Positions 32,998-39,802 of a stretch of 39,802 nucleotides of DNA are shown here, in pieces (position 1 is the first letter of the stretch; each line of letters starts with the position of its first letter). This stretch comes from Candidatus Obscuribacter sp. (GTDB lineage: Bacteria > Cyanobacteriota > Vampirovibrionia > Obscuribacterales > Obscuribacteraceae): the NCBI GenBank assembly GCA_021772135.1, contig JADYXQ010000067.1, forward strand, positions 1-39,802, given 5' to 3'. The position numbers and the translations under genes are program-made. The notes under the pieces were generated by a model. The model had not been told where the DNA came from. It was given only the letters and a program-made list of their open reading frames with translations, and searched no databases.

Positions 32998-33999
32998 GTG
33001 AGAAAAACCCGTATAGCGGCACTCTTAATTGCAGCATCAATATTCTTGACTATACCGGCCCAGTCGCTCGCTCAAAATGGTGAGGGCCCGCAGGTGTCCA
33101 CTGTTTTGCTCAAAGTTGTACGCAACCAGAATGGCAGCCAGAGCGTCATTACGCCAAAAGGCGACCTCGCACCTCTACCCGGAGCAGGCGTTTCTGGGGA
33201 TGTAGCCGAAATTTATATGGGCTCGCAAGGCGGTTTCTGGTATCACGACATGAGCGGCCAGACAGTAGACCTAAACTCCGCCGTCCAGGCATTGCAAGCA
33301 AGACGTGCACGGACAACGGCCCATGAGATCCCGCAATACGCTCCGCAGCCGTACTATCCTGAACAGGCACCAGCTCAAACCACGCAGGCAACCACTCAAT
33401 CAAGCAGCAACGGTGTGATGTCGGCCGTAGGAACGGCTGCCGCAGCGGGAATGGGAGCGATGGCAGGGGCGGCAATGTCCGGAAATTTTTACAATGCCCC
33501 GTACGGAACGCCCATGTACTACGGCGCCAATGGCAATGGCAATGGCTACTATTACAACAATAATAATGAGCGGCAAGATTTCAGCGATTTGAATGGCAAT
33601 CAAAAAGCGATGTTGTACAACAAACGACAATCAACTCTGAACAATCAGAACGAAGCTATTCAGCACGCCCAGACCAGTCAACAAAACAGACAAACTGAGT
33701 ATCAAAACAATCAGGCCAACCGCACTCAAGTAGCTCAAGAAGCTCAAACCAACCGCAGTGGTGCTCAGCACCAGGAAAACTATCAACGCCAGCAGCAGTG
33801 GTATCAACAACAAGTGTCGCAAAACCCCGGTCGTTTCCAAAAATCTGAAAGCAATCCATTCACAGCTCAAGCTAGCGGTGGTAGATTCTCGGAAGCAAGA
33901 GCTGCCGGTGGCGGTCGTTTTGGTGGCGAGGATCGCGGCGGATTTGGCGGCGAAGGTCGCGGTGGATTCGGTGGTGGCGGCCGGTTTCGTCGACGTTAA
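32998..33999 (+). CDS. Secreted Q/N-rich low-complexity protein with an Arg-Gly tail
   Basis: A 333-residue protein from GTG 32998 (GAGG about 8 bases upstream). The signal peptide is IAALLIAASIFLTIPAQSLAQ, cleaved near residue 25. Residues 30-105 look folded (STVLLKVVRNQNGSQSV, DVAEIYMGSQGGFWYHD). Residues 105-190 include a glycine/alanine hydrophobic patch (AVGTAAAAGMGAMAGAAMSG), then a Tyr/Asn/Gly run. Residues 190-285 are strongly Gln/Asn-rich (prion-like), and the end is repeated GGRFGG/GGFGGEG with Arg. No family recognised. It may be a surface adhesin or matrix protein; the hydrophobic Gly/Ala segment could insert in a membrane. Confidence 0.6.
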   Translation: MRKTRIAALLIAASIFLTIPAQSLAQNGEGPQVSTVLLKVVRNQNGSQSVITPKGDLAPLPGAGVSGDVAEIYMGSQGGFWYHDMSGQTVDLNSAVQALQARRARTTAHEIPQYAPQPYYPEQAPAQTTQATTQSSSNGVMSAVGTAAAAGMGAMAGAAMSGNFYNAPYGTPMYYGANGNGNGYYYNNNNERQDFSDLNGNQKAMLYNKRQSTLNNQNEAIQHAQTSQQNRQTEYQNNQANRTQVAQEAQTNRSGAQHQENYQRQQQWYQQQVSQNPGRFQKSESNPFTAQASGGRFSEARAAGGGRFGGEDRGGFGGEGRGGFGGGGRFRRR

Positions 34000-34005
34000 G
34001 CGAAC

Positions 34006-34092
34006 ATGCCTCGAAAACTCACGGCTTTCCTTCAGCTTGTGCTAATGCTGTTAGCAGCGCCGCCATTGGGTTTGAGGATAGCGCGGACATAA
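34006..34092 (+). CDS. Possible 28-aa hydrophobic peptide, signal-peptide-like
   Basis: ATG 34006 begins 7 bases after the stop of the Q/N-rich gene and ends at TAA 34090-34092. MPRKLTAFLQ then VLMLLAAPPLG is a perfect signal-peptide or small membrane-peptide profile: basic start, hydrophobic core, small residues. No real Shine-Dalgarno. It may be a small membrane protein, or the leftover 5' end of a secreted-protein gene whose body has been lost before the TPR gene at 34150. Confidence 0.3.
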   Translation: MPRKLTAFLQLVLMLLAAPPLGLRIART

Positions 34093-34149
34093 GGGGGACA
34101 TATAGGCTAATCTAGTTAGAAGAGCTCTTTTTACTTAAGGCGGCTGACA

Positions 34150-35067
34150 ATGGATAGACCTTTGGCTGCACCCAATAATTCTTACAGCACAATTTTAATC
34201 GGTATTCTAAGTGCCGCGATTCTAACACTTGCTCCACATGCGGCTTTTGCTGCAAATAATGCAGATGATTATTTGCATACCGGTCCAGACTCAATAGGCC
34301 TGGGAATGAGACGGGGTCATAAATCTCAAGCACAGTTGGATGACGCGGTTAAACATAATCCAAAATCGGTCACTGCTTATCTGGAAAGAGGCGATGGCTA
34401 CCTGGGAAGTTCGGACAACGAAAAAGCGCTGGCTGACTTCAATAAAGCGCTCAAATTAGATGTAAATTGCGGCAAAGCTTACATCGGGCGCTATCTAGTG
34501 TTTTGCGGTATGGGACAAACAGCAAAAGCACTGGCAGAACTAAAAAACGCACAACGTGTCGGTCCACCTGACCTGGCCATGGACGCCGTTAACCTGAACG
34601 CCGAATTATATGTAGAAACGAATAAATTACCCGAAGCTCTGGTTGAATATACCAGAGTAATAAATTCCAATCTCTTTAGCAAAGCACGCCTGGCGCAGGT
34701 CTATTTGCGCCGAGGCATTCTATATGATCGATTGCAGAAAATGCCGGCTGCAATTTCTGACTTTACCAGTGCCATTAAACTCAATAGCAACCTTGGTCCG
34801 GCGTATTTGTACAGAGCTAATGATTATCGTCGCCAGGGCAAACTAAAAGATGCTATCGCTGACTATAATTTTGTGGCCTCTCGCACCGAAAACATACCAG
34901 AAGCGAAGCGAAACCTTGATATGGAAATAGCTAGAGAAGAACTTTATCGCTATCGCTCCGACTACTTTAAAAGCATTTATCGGCCAGACTTAGCAGACGC
35001 TGATTTGAAAAAATTGAAACAACTTCAATTGGAAGAAATTGAAGCCTCGCCTTTTCAGCTCCGCTAA
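34150..35067 (+). CDS. Exported tetratricopeptide-repeat protein
   Basis: A 305-residue protein. The N-terminus is a signal peptide (TILIGILSAAILTLAPHAAFA, cleavage near residue 34). About five TPR units follow: VTAYLERGDGYLGSSDNEKALADFNKAL, KAYIGRYLVFCGMGQTAKALAEL, then segments beginning VNLNAELYVETN, AQVYLRRGILYD and PAYLYRANDYR, with the conserved Gly/Ala and Ala positions. The tail (YRYRSDYFKSIYRPDLADADLKKL) is helical and charged. It should be a protein-binding scaffold in the periplasm or at the surface. It precedes a larger TPR protein on the same strand, but a promoter between them suggests separate transcription. A weak AAGG lies 10 bases before ATG 34150. Confidence 0.75.
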   Translation: MDRPLAAPNNSYSTILIGILSAAILTLAPHAAFAANNADDYLHTGPDSIGLGMRRGHKSQAQLDDAVKHNPKSVTAYLERGDGYLGSSDNEKALADFNKALKLDVNCGKAYIGRYLVFCGMGQTAKALAELKNAQRVGPPDLAMDAVNLNAELYVETNKLPEALVEYTRVINSNLFSKARLAQVYLRRGILYDRLQKMPAAISDFTSAIKLNSNLGPAYLYRANDYRRQGKLKDAIADYNFVASRTENIPEAKRNLDMEIAREELYRYRSDYFKSIYRPDLADADLKKLKQLQLEEIEASPFQLR

Positions 35068-35087
35068 TTCCGAGCTTTCACGCTTAA

Positions 35088-35116
35088 TTGAGCATCTCGA
35101 ATAATCGATCTAGAAT
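35088..35116 (+). promoter_or_regulatory. Sigma-70-type promoter for the TPR-retropepsin gene
   Basis: TTGAGC (35088-35093), spacer of exactly 17 bases, TAGAAT (35111-35116). Transcription would start near 35123, giving a leader of about 54 bases before ATG 35177. Confidence 0.5.
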
Positions 35117-35176
35117 CTTATCGCCATCTTCGCGAATACCATCGTGTTCATATCCCGACTCTAGAAAAGTGGTCTG

Positions 35177-37594
35177 ATGCGTTCCAAAAATCTCATGATT
35201 AAAGTAGCGCTTCTTGTCTCGTTGACGACCATTGGGCTCTCACCAGGCATTGCACTGGCTGTTCCTGCAAGGCCTTTGGTGAAAGCCCAGGCTTTGCAGG
35301 AACAGGGCCAAGTCCGTGAAGCTCTTGCGATTCTAAACGCCATTATTTGCAAAGAACCGAATAACGCGCAGGCATACAGCGAGCGCGGCCTCGCACACGG
35401 TGCTCTTGAACAAAACGACCTGGCCCTCGCAGATTGCAGCAAGGCTATTAGTTTGGCGCCAAAGCTGGCCATCGCTTACGCTAACAGAGCAAGAATTTTT
35501 ATCCTTCTCAGTCGTTATAACGACGCACTCAAGGACAGTAATAAAGCTCTCGCACTGAAACCGAATCTGGCAGAGGCATACGCAGCGAAAGGGCGAGCCT
35601 ATGATCACTTTGGCGACTATCAAAAAGAACTTGAATATTGCAACAAAGCAATTGCTTTAAATTCGCAGTCTGCCAGATATTATTGCTATCGAGCAAGGGC
35701 CTTTAGACAATTAGACCAGTACCAGAGAGCACTTGAAGACGCAAACAGATCTATAAAACTAGATTCAAAAAGGGCAGGTCCTTACATGGAGCGCGGTTTT
35801 ATTTACTTTTGCCAGAACAAATTTCAAAAGGCTTTCGAAGACTATACAGTTGCGGTCAAAATTACTCCCCTTTCTGTTGATCCACTGCTTCTGCGCGCCG
35901 AAGTCCTTAGTAAGCTGGGCCAATATCAAAATCAAATCGCTGATTTGACCGCGGCAACCAAAATCAATGCCAAGCTTGCAAGAGCATACGAACAACGGGG
36001 CTACACGTACTATCGCCTCGGTCAATTGCAAAATGCAATTGATGACTTCAACACCGCACTGCAACTTTCGCCGGCTTCACTGAACGCACATTCCAATGCA
36101 TCATTTGCTCACGAAGAATTCGAACTTTATCAAAAGGCGATTGAACATCGTTCGCGAGCAATAGAGTTAGAACCAAAATATGCTTACCATCGGAGTATTC
36201 GAGCGCGTCTTTATGAGCGGCTGGGAAAGCATAATCTTGCAAAAGCTGATCGCCTGCAGGCAATGAAAGTTGGAGATGATAAAGATAAACTGCACCTACA
36301 AAGTTGCAGTCCCTTGATTGATTTTATTAACCCGGCGAGTGAAAGTCCGAAAGACAGTATCGACAAACAACTCAAAATTAAATCAGTAGTTTTACCATTC
36401 CACTACGATAATGGCGATCACATCTGCTTGCCAGTACAAGCCAACGGACATTCTTTGCAGCTAATGCTCGATACAGGTTGCGGCCACTCAGATTTGTGGA
36501 ACAAAGCCATGCCTGGTGTTGCCAAACTGGATAAGACTCAACAGACGAACACCAGGGCGAATGGAAAAGAATACTCTTACGGTTTTTGCAGATTGGGAAC
36601 TTTAGCATTGGATCACTTGATCCTCTCGAATGTTGCAATGTCGGTAAACGAAGGACTGACTGGACACGACACTCTTAGTGGTTTTCTGGGCGGCAATATA
36701 TTGGAGAATATGGTTGTCACAATTGACTATATTAGAAAGCAGGTCATTTTGTCGGCAGAGCGCGAGTCTCCTCCGAATGATGCAATTATCGTGCCGATAT
36801 GGATACGCAGCCACCGACTGTTTTGCAATGTCAGGCTGGACGGAAAATTAGACATGTCTGCAATGTTAGACACAGGTTGTCCTAACAGCATGTCTGCAGA
36901 TGCACTTTTAAAACCGATTTTGCCGAAAAAAATGGAATTCAACAATCGCATAGAAGGCCCGTGGCTAGGTAAATTAAGCTGCGAAAGTGTTCGCCTGAAT
37001 AATCTCGAACTGGGAGGGTCTAGCTTTAAGCCGCCGCTTTTTGACGTTTATCCAGCCGCTCAGGCTCCAGATGCGGCTTCAGAAATAATACTAGGCAACG
37101 ATTTTCTCAGTCAATTTAAAATCGTTACCTTCGACTATCCGGCCAGGCGAATGATTTTGATACCCAACGAGGCAAACACAAACATTGCGGCGAATCTTTA
37201 TCGCGAAGGCCGTAATTATCTTTCACGCCACGAAGAACAACTAGCCATCGATGCTTTTACTAAAGTCATGGCTTTAGACAGTGAATTTGCGACACGGTGC
37301 TATCTACATCGCGGTGAGGCATTTGTTCATTTGCAGGAATATACTAAAGCAGTGGCAGACTTCAGTGCGCTGATTAAACTTGAACCTAAAAATCACAAAC
37401 ACTATCTATCTCGAGCATGGGCTAACACCTTTCTCAAGCAATATAAAATGCAAATTGCTGATGACACTACGGCGATTGGCATGAATCCGAACTCTCAGTG
37501 GGCATACGAAAATCGCGCATGGGCGTATGAGCAGCTAGGCCAGCATGGCCTGGCGCAGAATGATTTTAAAATGGCAAAGAAGTTGGCTCATTAA
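35177..37594 (+). CDS. Exported TPR protein with two tandem retropepsin-like domains
   Basis: An 805-residue protein with a signal peptide (KVALLVSLTTIGLSPGIALA, cleavage near 29). Residues 35-365 hold nine or so TPR units (AQAYSERGLAHGALEQNDLAL, AIAYANRARIFILLSRYNDAL and so on). Two single-chain aspartic protease domains follow. The first, 400-525, has LMLDTGCGHS (Asp432) and ends FLGGNILENMVVTIDYIRKQVIL; the second, 545-662, has AMLDTGCPNS (Asp565) and ends ILGNDFLSQFKIVTFDYPARRMIL. Each has the retropepsin order: DTG, then hydrophobic-hydrophobic-Gly. The two could pair inside one chain like pepsin. Residues 670-805 return to three TPR units. Proteolytic activity is inferred. ATG 35195 is an alternative start. 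Confidence 0.8.
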   Translation: MRSKNLMIKVALLVSLTTIGLSPGIALAVPARPLVKAQALQEQGQVREALAILNAIICKEPNNAQAYSERGLAHGALEQNDLALADCSKAISLAPKLAIAYANRARIFILLSRYNDALKDSNKALALKPNLAEAYAAKGRAYDHFGDYQKELEYCNKAIALNSQSARYYCYRARAFRQLDQYQRALEDANRSIKLDSKRAGPYMERGFIYFCQNKFQKAFEDYTVAVKITPLSVDPLLLRAEVLSKLGQYQNQIADLTAATKINAKLARAYEQRGYTYYRLGQLQNAIDDFNTALQLSPASLNAHSNASFAHEEFELYQKAIEHRSRAIELEPKYAYHRSIRARLYERLGKHNLAKADRLQAMKVGDDKDKLHLQSCSPLIDFINPASESPKDSIDKQLKIKSVVLPFHYDNGDHICLPVQANGHSLQLMLDTGCGHSDLWNKAMPGVAKLDKTQQTNTRANGKEYSYGFCRLGTLALDHLILSNVAMSVNEGLTGHDTLSGFLGGNILENMVVTIDYIRKQVILSAERESPPNDAIIVPIWIRSHRLFCNVRLDGKLDMSAMLDTGCPNSMSADALLKPILPKKMEFNNRIEGPWLGKLSCESVRLNNLELGGSSFKPPLFDVYPAAQAPDAASEIILGNDFLSQFKIVTFDYPARRMILIPNEANTNIAANLYREGRNYLSRHEEQLAIDAFTKVMALDSEFATRCYLHRGEAFVHLQEYTKAVADFSALIKLEPKNHKHYLSRAWANTFLKQYKMQIADDTTAIGMNPNSQWAYENRAWAYEQLGQHGLAQNDFKMAKKLAH

Positions 37595-37787
37595 AGTCAC
37601 CACTTCTTCATTTCTTCTCGAATTTCAATCAGATGATTCTTCAGTCGCGCCCAGGACTTTTTTCATGGCTCTGCATGTAGGTGTTGATTGAAAATGCGGT
37701 TAATAAAGACAATACGAGACTAGATTGACCACGAAGGAGTAAAATTATCCCGGTCAGCGATCTCTGCCCAGAGCGCACAAGGACAAT

Positions 37788-38495
37788 ATGGACATTACAG
37801 ATTTAACAATTAAGATCTGTCGACACGCAAAATCGCAACAGAACGCCGGCTCACTCGACGTTAGAGAAATTGGCGACTATCGCATTCCACTTGCCGACGG
37901 TGCGCACGAAGCGGCCCAACAAGTCGGCCGCGACAATGCAGAGTTTTTGTGCACACCAGGCACGCTGTTTTATCGCTCACCTTACTTACGAGTGCGGCAG
38001 ACGATGGAGAACATCCTCATCGGTGCCGATTTACTTGTGCCCGGTGGTGAGCCGAAGGTGCGCGTTTACGAAGATCCGCAATTGCGCGAAGTGGAACACG
38101 GCTATAAGAGCATTGATGTACAAGAGCCGCTGCGCGAGTTGCACGGATGGTTCTATTATCGCTATGAAGGTGGTGAATCACCGGCAGATTGCTACGACAG
38201 ATGTTCTAGCTTTATCGAATCAATGATGCAACAAATCAGACGCAAACCTGGAACACGTCAGGTGTTCATCTGCACTCACGGGCTAACAGCGCGGCTTCTG
38301 GTAATGCGTTTTCTTTATTTAACAGTGGAGCAGTTTGAGATTTTGGAAAATCCACACAACTGTGACGTGATTACAATCGCGGGTTTAAAAAATCTGGACA
38401 ATCCGCAATTTGCCAGTCGTCGATGGGGCGTAACCGGCCTGCGCGCCCGGCAAGAATCTGAGAAAAATACTCCACAAATGGTGGATGGTCAGTAA
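37788..38495 (+). CDS. Histidine phosphatase family (phosphoglycerate mutase-like) protein
   Basis: A 235-residue protein. The phospho-histidine is His13 in KICRHAKSQQN, where RHA replaces the usual RHG. Arg63 (YRSPYLRVRQT) is the second phosphate ligand, the acid is Glu101 or Glu103 in LREVEHG, and His164 in FICTHGLTARLL is the second catalytic His. That is the complete histidine phosphatase superfamily set. GESPADCYDRCSSFIESM is a normal helical insert. No signal peptide, so it is a cytosolic phosphatase or mutase. A TTGATT/GACAAT pair with an 18-bp spacer lies about 75-100 bases upstream. Substrate unknown. Confidence 0.85.
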   Translation: MDITDLTIKICRHAKSQQNAGSLDVREIGDYRIPLADGAHEAAQQVGRDNAEFLCTPGTLFYRSPYLRVRQTMENILIGADLLVPGGEPKVRVYEDPQLREVEHGYKSIDVQEPLRELHGWFYYRYEGGESPADCYDRCSSFIESMMQQIRRKPGTRQVFICTHGLTARLLVMRFLYLTVEQFEILENPHNCDVITIAGLKNLDNPQFASRRWGVTGLRARQESEKNTPQMVDGQ

Positions 38496-38677
38496 GTCTT
38501 TAAGGTAGTATCGCCCTTGGTGTCAATGACTTTTCTCTCGCTCCAAGATCAGCAGGGCAAGAATTTGCCTGTTGAGTTAGTAAAGCCTTCAAAGCCTTTT
38601 AATTTTATTCATTTTAAATAGCGCAAGCCAAGGTCAAAATTCCGAAAGACTGCGCTGGTCTGCCTAAAGCACAAGAC

Positions 38678-38706
38678 TTGGCATCTCGTCACACTTGTAT
38701 TACAAT
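38678..38706 (+). promoter_or_regulatory. Promoter of the toxin-antitoxin operon
   Basis: TTGGCA (38678-38683), 17-base spacer, TACAAT (38701-38706). The -10 lies in an inverted repeat TTGTA-T-TACAA (38695-38705), and a second ATTACA occurs 18 bases downstream (38717-38722). These are likely antitoxin operator sites for autorepression. Confidence 0.6.
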
Positions 38707-38735
38707 AGATACATGCATTACAGGATTCACTTGCC

Positions 38736-38963
38736 ATGACAACATCTATTCGGTTTTCACCAGAAATTGAAGAGCGCCTTGCAAGGCTCTCTAAAGAAAC
38801 TGGACGCAATAAAAGCTATTACATCAAGCAGATGGTTGAAGGAAGCATCGACGCTGTAGAAGAATGCTACCTTGCTGAAGCAACCCTTGAACGCATTCGC
38901 TCTGGTAAAGAAGTTATCCACACAGGCGCATCGGTGAGAGAACAGCTTGGCCTGGAAGATTAA
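38736..38963 (+). CDS. Ribbon-helix-helix antitoxin (RelB-like)
   Basis: A 75-residue protein. MTTSIRFSPEIEERLARLSKETGRNKSYYI is a ribbon-helix-helix DNA-binding domain: the TSIRF strand enters the major groove and KSYYIKQMVEGSI is the second helix. The C-terminal 30 residues (AEATLERIRSGKEVIHTG) form the arm that would wrap the toxin. It overlaps the toxin gene by 17 bases, and its promoter carries palindromes fit for its own binding. Role: DNA-binding repressor and neutraliser of the toxin. ATG 38736 has CAGGA about 11 bases upstream. Confidence 0.85.
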   Translation: MTTSIRFSPEIEERLARLSKETGRNKSYYIKQMVEGSIDAVEECYLAEATLERIRSGKEVIHTGASVREQLGLED

Positions 38964-39282
38964 CTACTCGGACACGGCTCTCAAAGAGTTAAAGAGGCTC
39001 GAGAAGGGGATTGCCAAGGAAATACTCGATCATTTAGACAGCAAAGTTGCTGTTCTTGAAGATCCGACGACAGCCGGGAAGCCACTTGCTGGAACCCTTG
39101 CGACCTACTGGCGATATCGCATTCGAGACATGAGAGTGATCTGCTATCTCGATAAAGGAGAATTAACGGTGCTTGTGCTAAGAGTTTCACACAGAAGTGT
39201 CGTTTACGATGACGAAAAAACTATAGCAGTAAAAGCAGCAGCGGACGTGGCTGCCTTTAAGAGATCTGAAAAAAACGAATAG
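38947..39282 (+). CDS. RelE/ParE-superfamily toxin
   Basis: A 111-residue protein starting at TTG 38947 within the antitoxin's last codons. WKINYSDTALKELKRLEKGIAKEILDHL is the RelE N-terminal helix pair; PLAGTLATYWRYRIRDMRVICYL has the basic strand (Arg57, Arg59/60, Arg63) and VLRVSHRSVVYDDE provides His82, Arg83 and Tyr87, as in RelE-type ribosome-dependent mRNA interferases. The length is somewhat above the usual 85-95 because of an Ala/Lys-rich tail. The overlap with the antitoxin indicates translational coupling. mRNA cleavage at the ribosome is the family role; ParE-type gyrase poisoning is less likely given the His-Arg-Tyr set. Confidence 0.85.
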   Translation: MAWKINYSDTALKELKRLEKGIAKEILDHLDSKVAVLEDPTTAGKPLAGTLATYWRYRIRDMRVICYLDKGELTVLVLRVSHRSVVYDDEKTIAVKAAADVAAFKRSEKNE

Positions 39283-39386
39283 GTTCTGGGGCTATCTTTT
39301 TGACTATGGTTTAGTACGCGGTTGCGGCAGAAATAGATTAGCGCTAACTTTAAAACGCACAGCCAGCAAAGCTATTTGCGCCTTAC

Positions 39387-39500
39387 TCAAATGGCGATAT
39401 GGCACTTAAGCTTGGTGCTATCTGGGACGCGAATTTCAAAAGTTGAGGGAAAGCATTCGAGAACTTCAGCCTCAGATATAGGCGGCTCCTGGCACTCCAT
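39387..39500 (-). CDS. Possible 37-aa small protein
   Basis: ATG 39500 with AGAGG about 4 bases upstream; stop TGA 39387-39389. The peptide begins MECQEPPISEAEVL and ends KLKCHIAI, with three Cys. The frame is open 20 codons further upstream without a start, which would suit a remnant of a larger gene. It is the only plausible coding signal in the 287 bases between the toxin and the zinc-ribbon gene; otherwise that stretch looks empty. Confidence 0.2.
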   Translation of the reverse strand: MECQEPPISEAEVLECFPSTFEIRVPDSTKLKCHIAI

Positions 39501-39569
39501 AAATCCTCTGGCTTGTTCACTTAAATTGTACAGCCTGAGGCCGTAAAACTTAATGGAGCGCAGCGATTA

Positions 39570-39722
39570 ATGAGCAAAACCAAGCCTTGCCCAACTTGCG
39601 CTAAAGCTATTTTGCCTCTAGCAAGTATCTGCCTTCATTGCGGAAGTCAATTATCTTCAAAGATTCAGTTTAATTCGAACGACACCAAATCACTATCTCT
39701 CACGGGGATGTCTCTATCGTAG
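39570..39722 (+). CDS. Small 50-aa zinc-ribbon protein
   Basis: ATG 39570 to TAG 39720-39722. The first half is a compact double-knuckle zinc ribbon: KPCPTCAKAI then ICLHCGSQL, with CxxC pairs at residues 7-10 and 21-24, spaced as in rubredoxin-like ribbons. The second half is Ser/Asn/Thr-rich and probably disordered. GGAG is 12 bases upstream, slightly far. Possible roles are nucleic-acid or protein binding. Could be the N-terminus of a larger protein cut by a stop, but the ribbon is intact. Confidence 0.5.
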   Translation: MSKTKPCPTCAKAILPLASICLHCGSQLSSKIQFNSNDTKSLSLTGMSLS

Positions 39723-39802
39723 TTGAAACTTGGCGATCATGGCTCTGGTTGCGCATTACGATTTGGTTCTCGGATATGATATCAGGCTGCCTTAGTATTG
39801 CA

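Noticed and set aside
38526-38621. 31-codon ORF (MTFLSLQDQQ start) between phosphatase and antitoxin genes
   Set aside because: No ribosome site and no recognisable feature; could be the tail of a lost gene but not supportable.
1-39802. Prophage, integron, insertion sequence or tRNA-associated island
   Set aside because: I saw no integrase, transposase, terminal inverted repeats with target duplication, att-like repeats or tRNA genes; gene style is uniform across the window.

Overview
The window is dense bacterial chromosome of roughly 48-50% GC by eye, with about 33 protein genes on both strands. I see no rRNA, tRNA, CRISPR array, transposase or phage gene. The protein repertoire resembles non-photosynthetic Cyanobacteria relatives of the Vampirovibrionia/Melainabacteria type, particularly Obscuribacterales: a LysM plus cysteine-protease-like protein, Ser/Thr kinases joined to leucine-rich modules, TPR proteins with retropepsin domains, a TadG-like protein, and many secreted proteins with a single signal peptide. 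That placement is inferred from remembered family content, not from a marker gene.

Layout. 1-6.8 kb: end of an unknown gene; a large LysM/papain-like protein; a 477-base gap holding a 23-codon ORF beside a perfect inverted repeat; a three-repeat zinc-ribbon protein; a TadG-like protein; and a secreted beta-helix protein with a strong terminator. 6.8-8.5 kb: a Nudix gene that has lost its catalytic box, and a conserved unknown. 8.5-13.2 kb: a Rieske oxygenase divergent from a four-gene sugar operon (aldolase, D-lyxose-isomerase-like cupin, HAD phosphatase, MFS transporter). 13.2-16 kb: an MFS exporter translationally coupled to a flavin amine oxidase. 16-21.5 kb: a secreted LRR protein, a frameshifted RlpA-like gene, a class C beta-lactamase-type hydrolase, a YdhS-like flavoprotein, a BON-domain protein, then a perfect 28-bp palindrome. 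21.5-24.4 kb: a broken subtilase, a broken Ada-AlkA gene and an intact Ogt. 24.4-30.6 kb: sulfite-oxidase-type enzyme, a damaged alpha/beta hydrolase, a methyltransferase, a membrane protein, a GH144-type glucanase, and a GAF sensor kinase lacking its phospho-acceptor histidine. 30.7-37.6 kb: a Ser/Thr kinase whose LRR half follows in the same frame after one TAA, a Q/N-rich secreted protein, a TPR protein, and a TPR-retropepsin-retropepsin-TPR protein. 37.8 kb to the end: a histidine phosphatase, a RelBE-type toxin-antitoxin pair with a good promoter, and a 50-aa zinc-ribbon protein.

Two patterns stand out. First, the window holds many lesions: three internal deletions that remove catalytic cores (Nudix, AlkA, alpha/beta hydrolase), four single-base frameshifts in or next to homopolymers (RlpA, subtilase twice, Ada), and one in-frame nonsense codon (kinase/LRR). 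Indel errors could explain the frameshifts but not the deletions. Second, signalling and secretion genes cluster at 29-37 kb: a His-less sensor kinase divergent from the kinase/LRR gene, followed by secreted and protease-like proteins. The kinase/LRR module (shared with the secreted LRR protein at 16 kb) and the TPR-flanked tandem retropepsin are the best candidates for poorly described biology.
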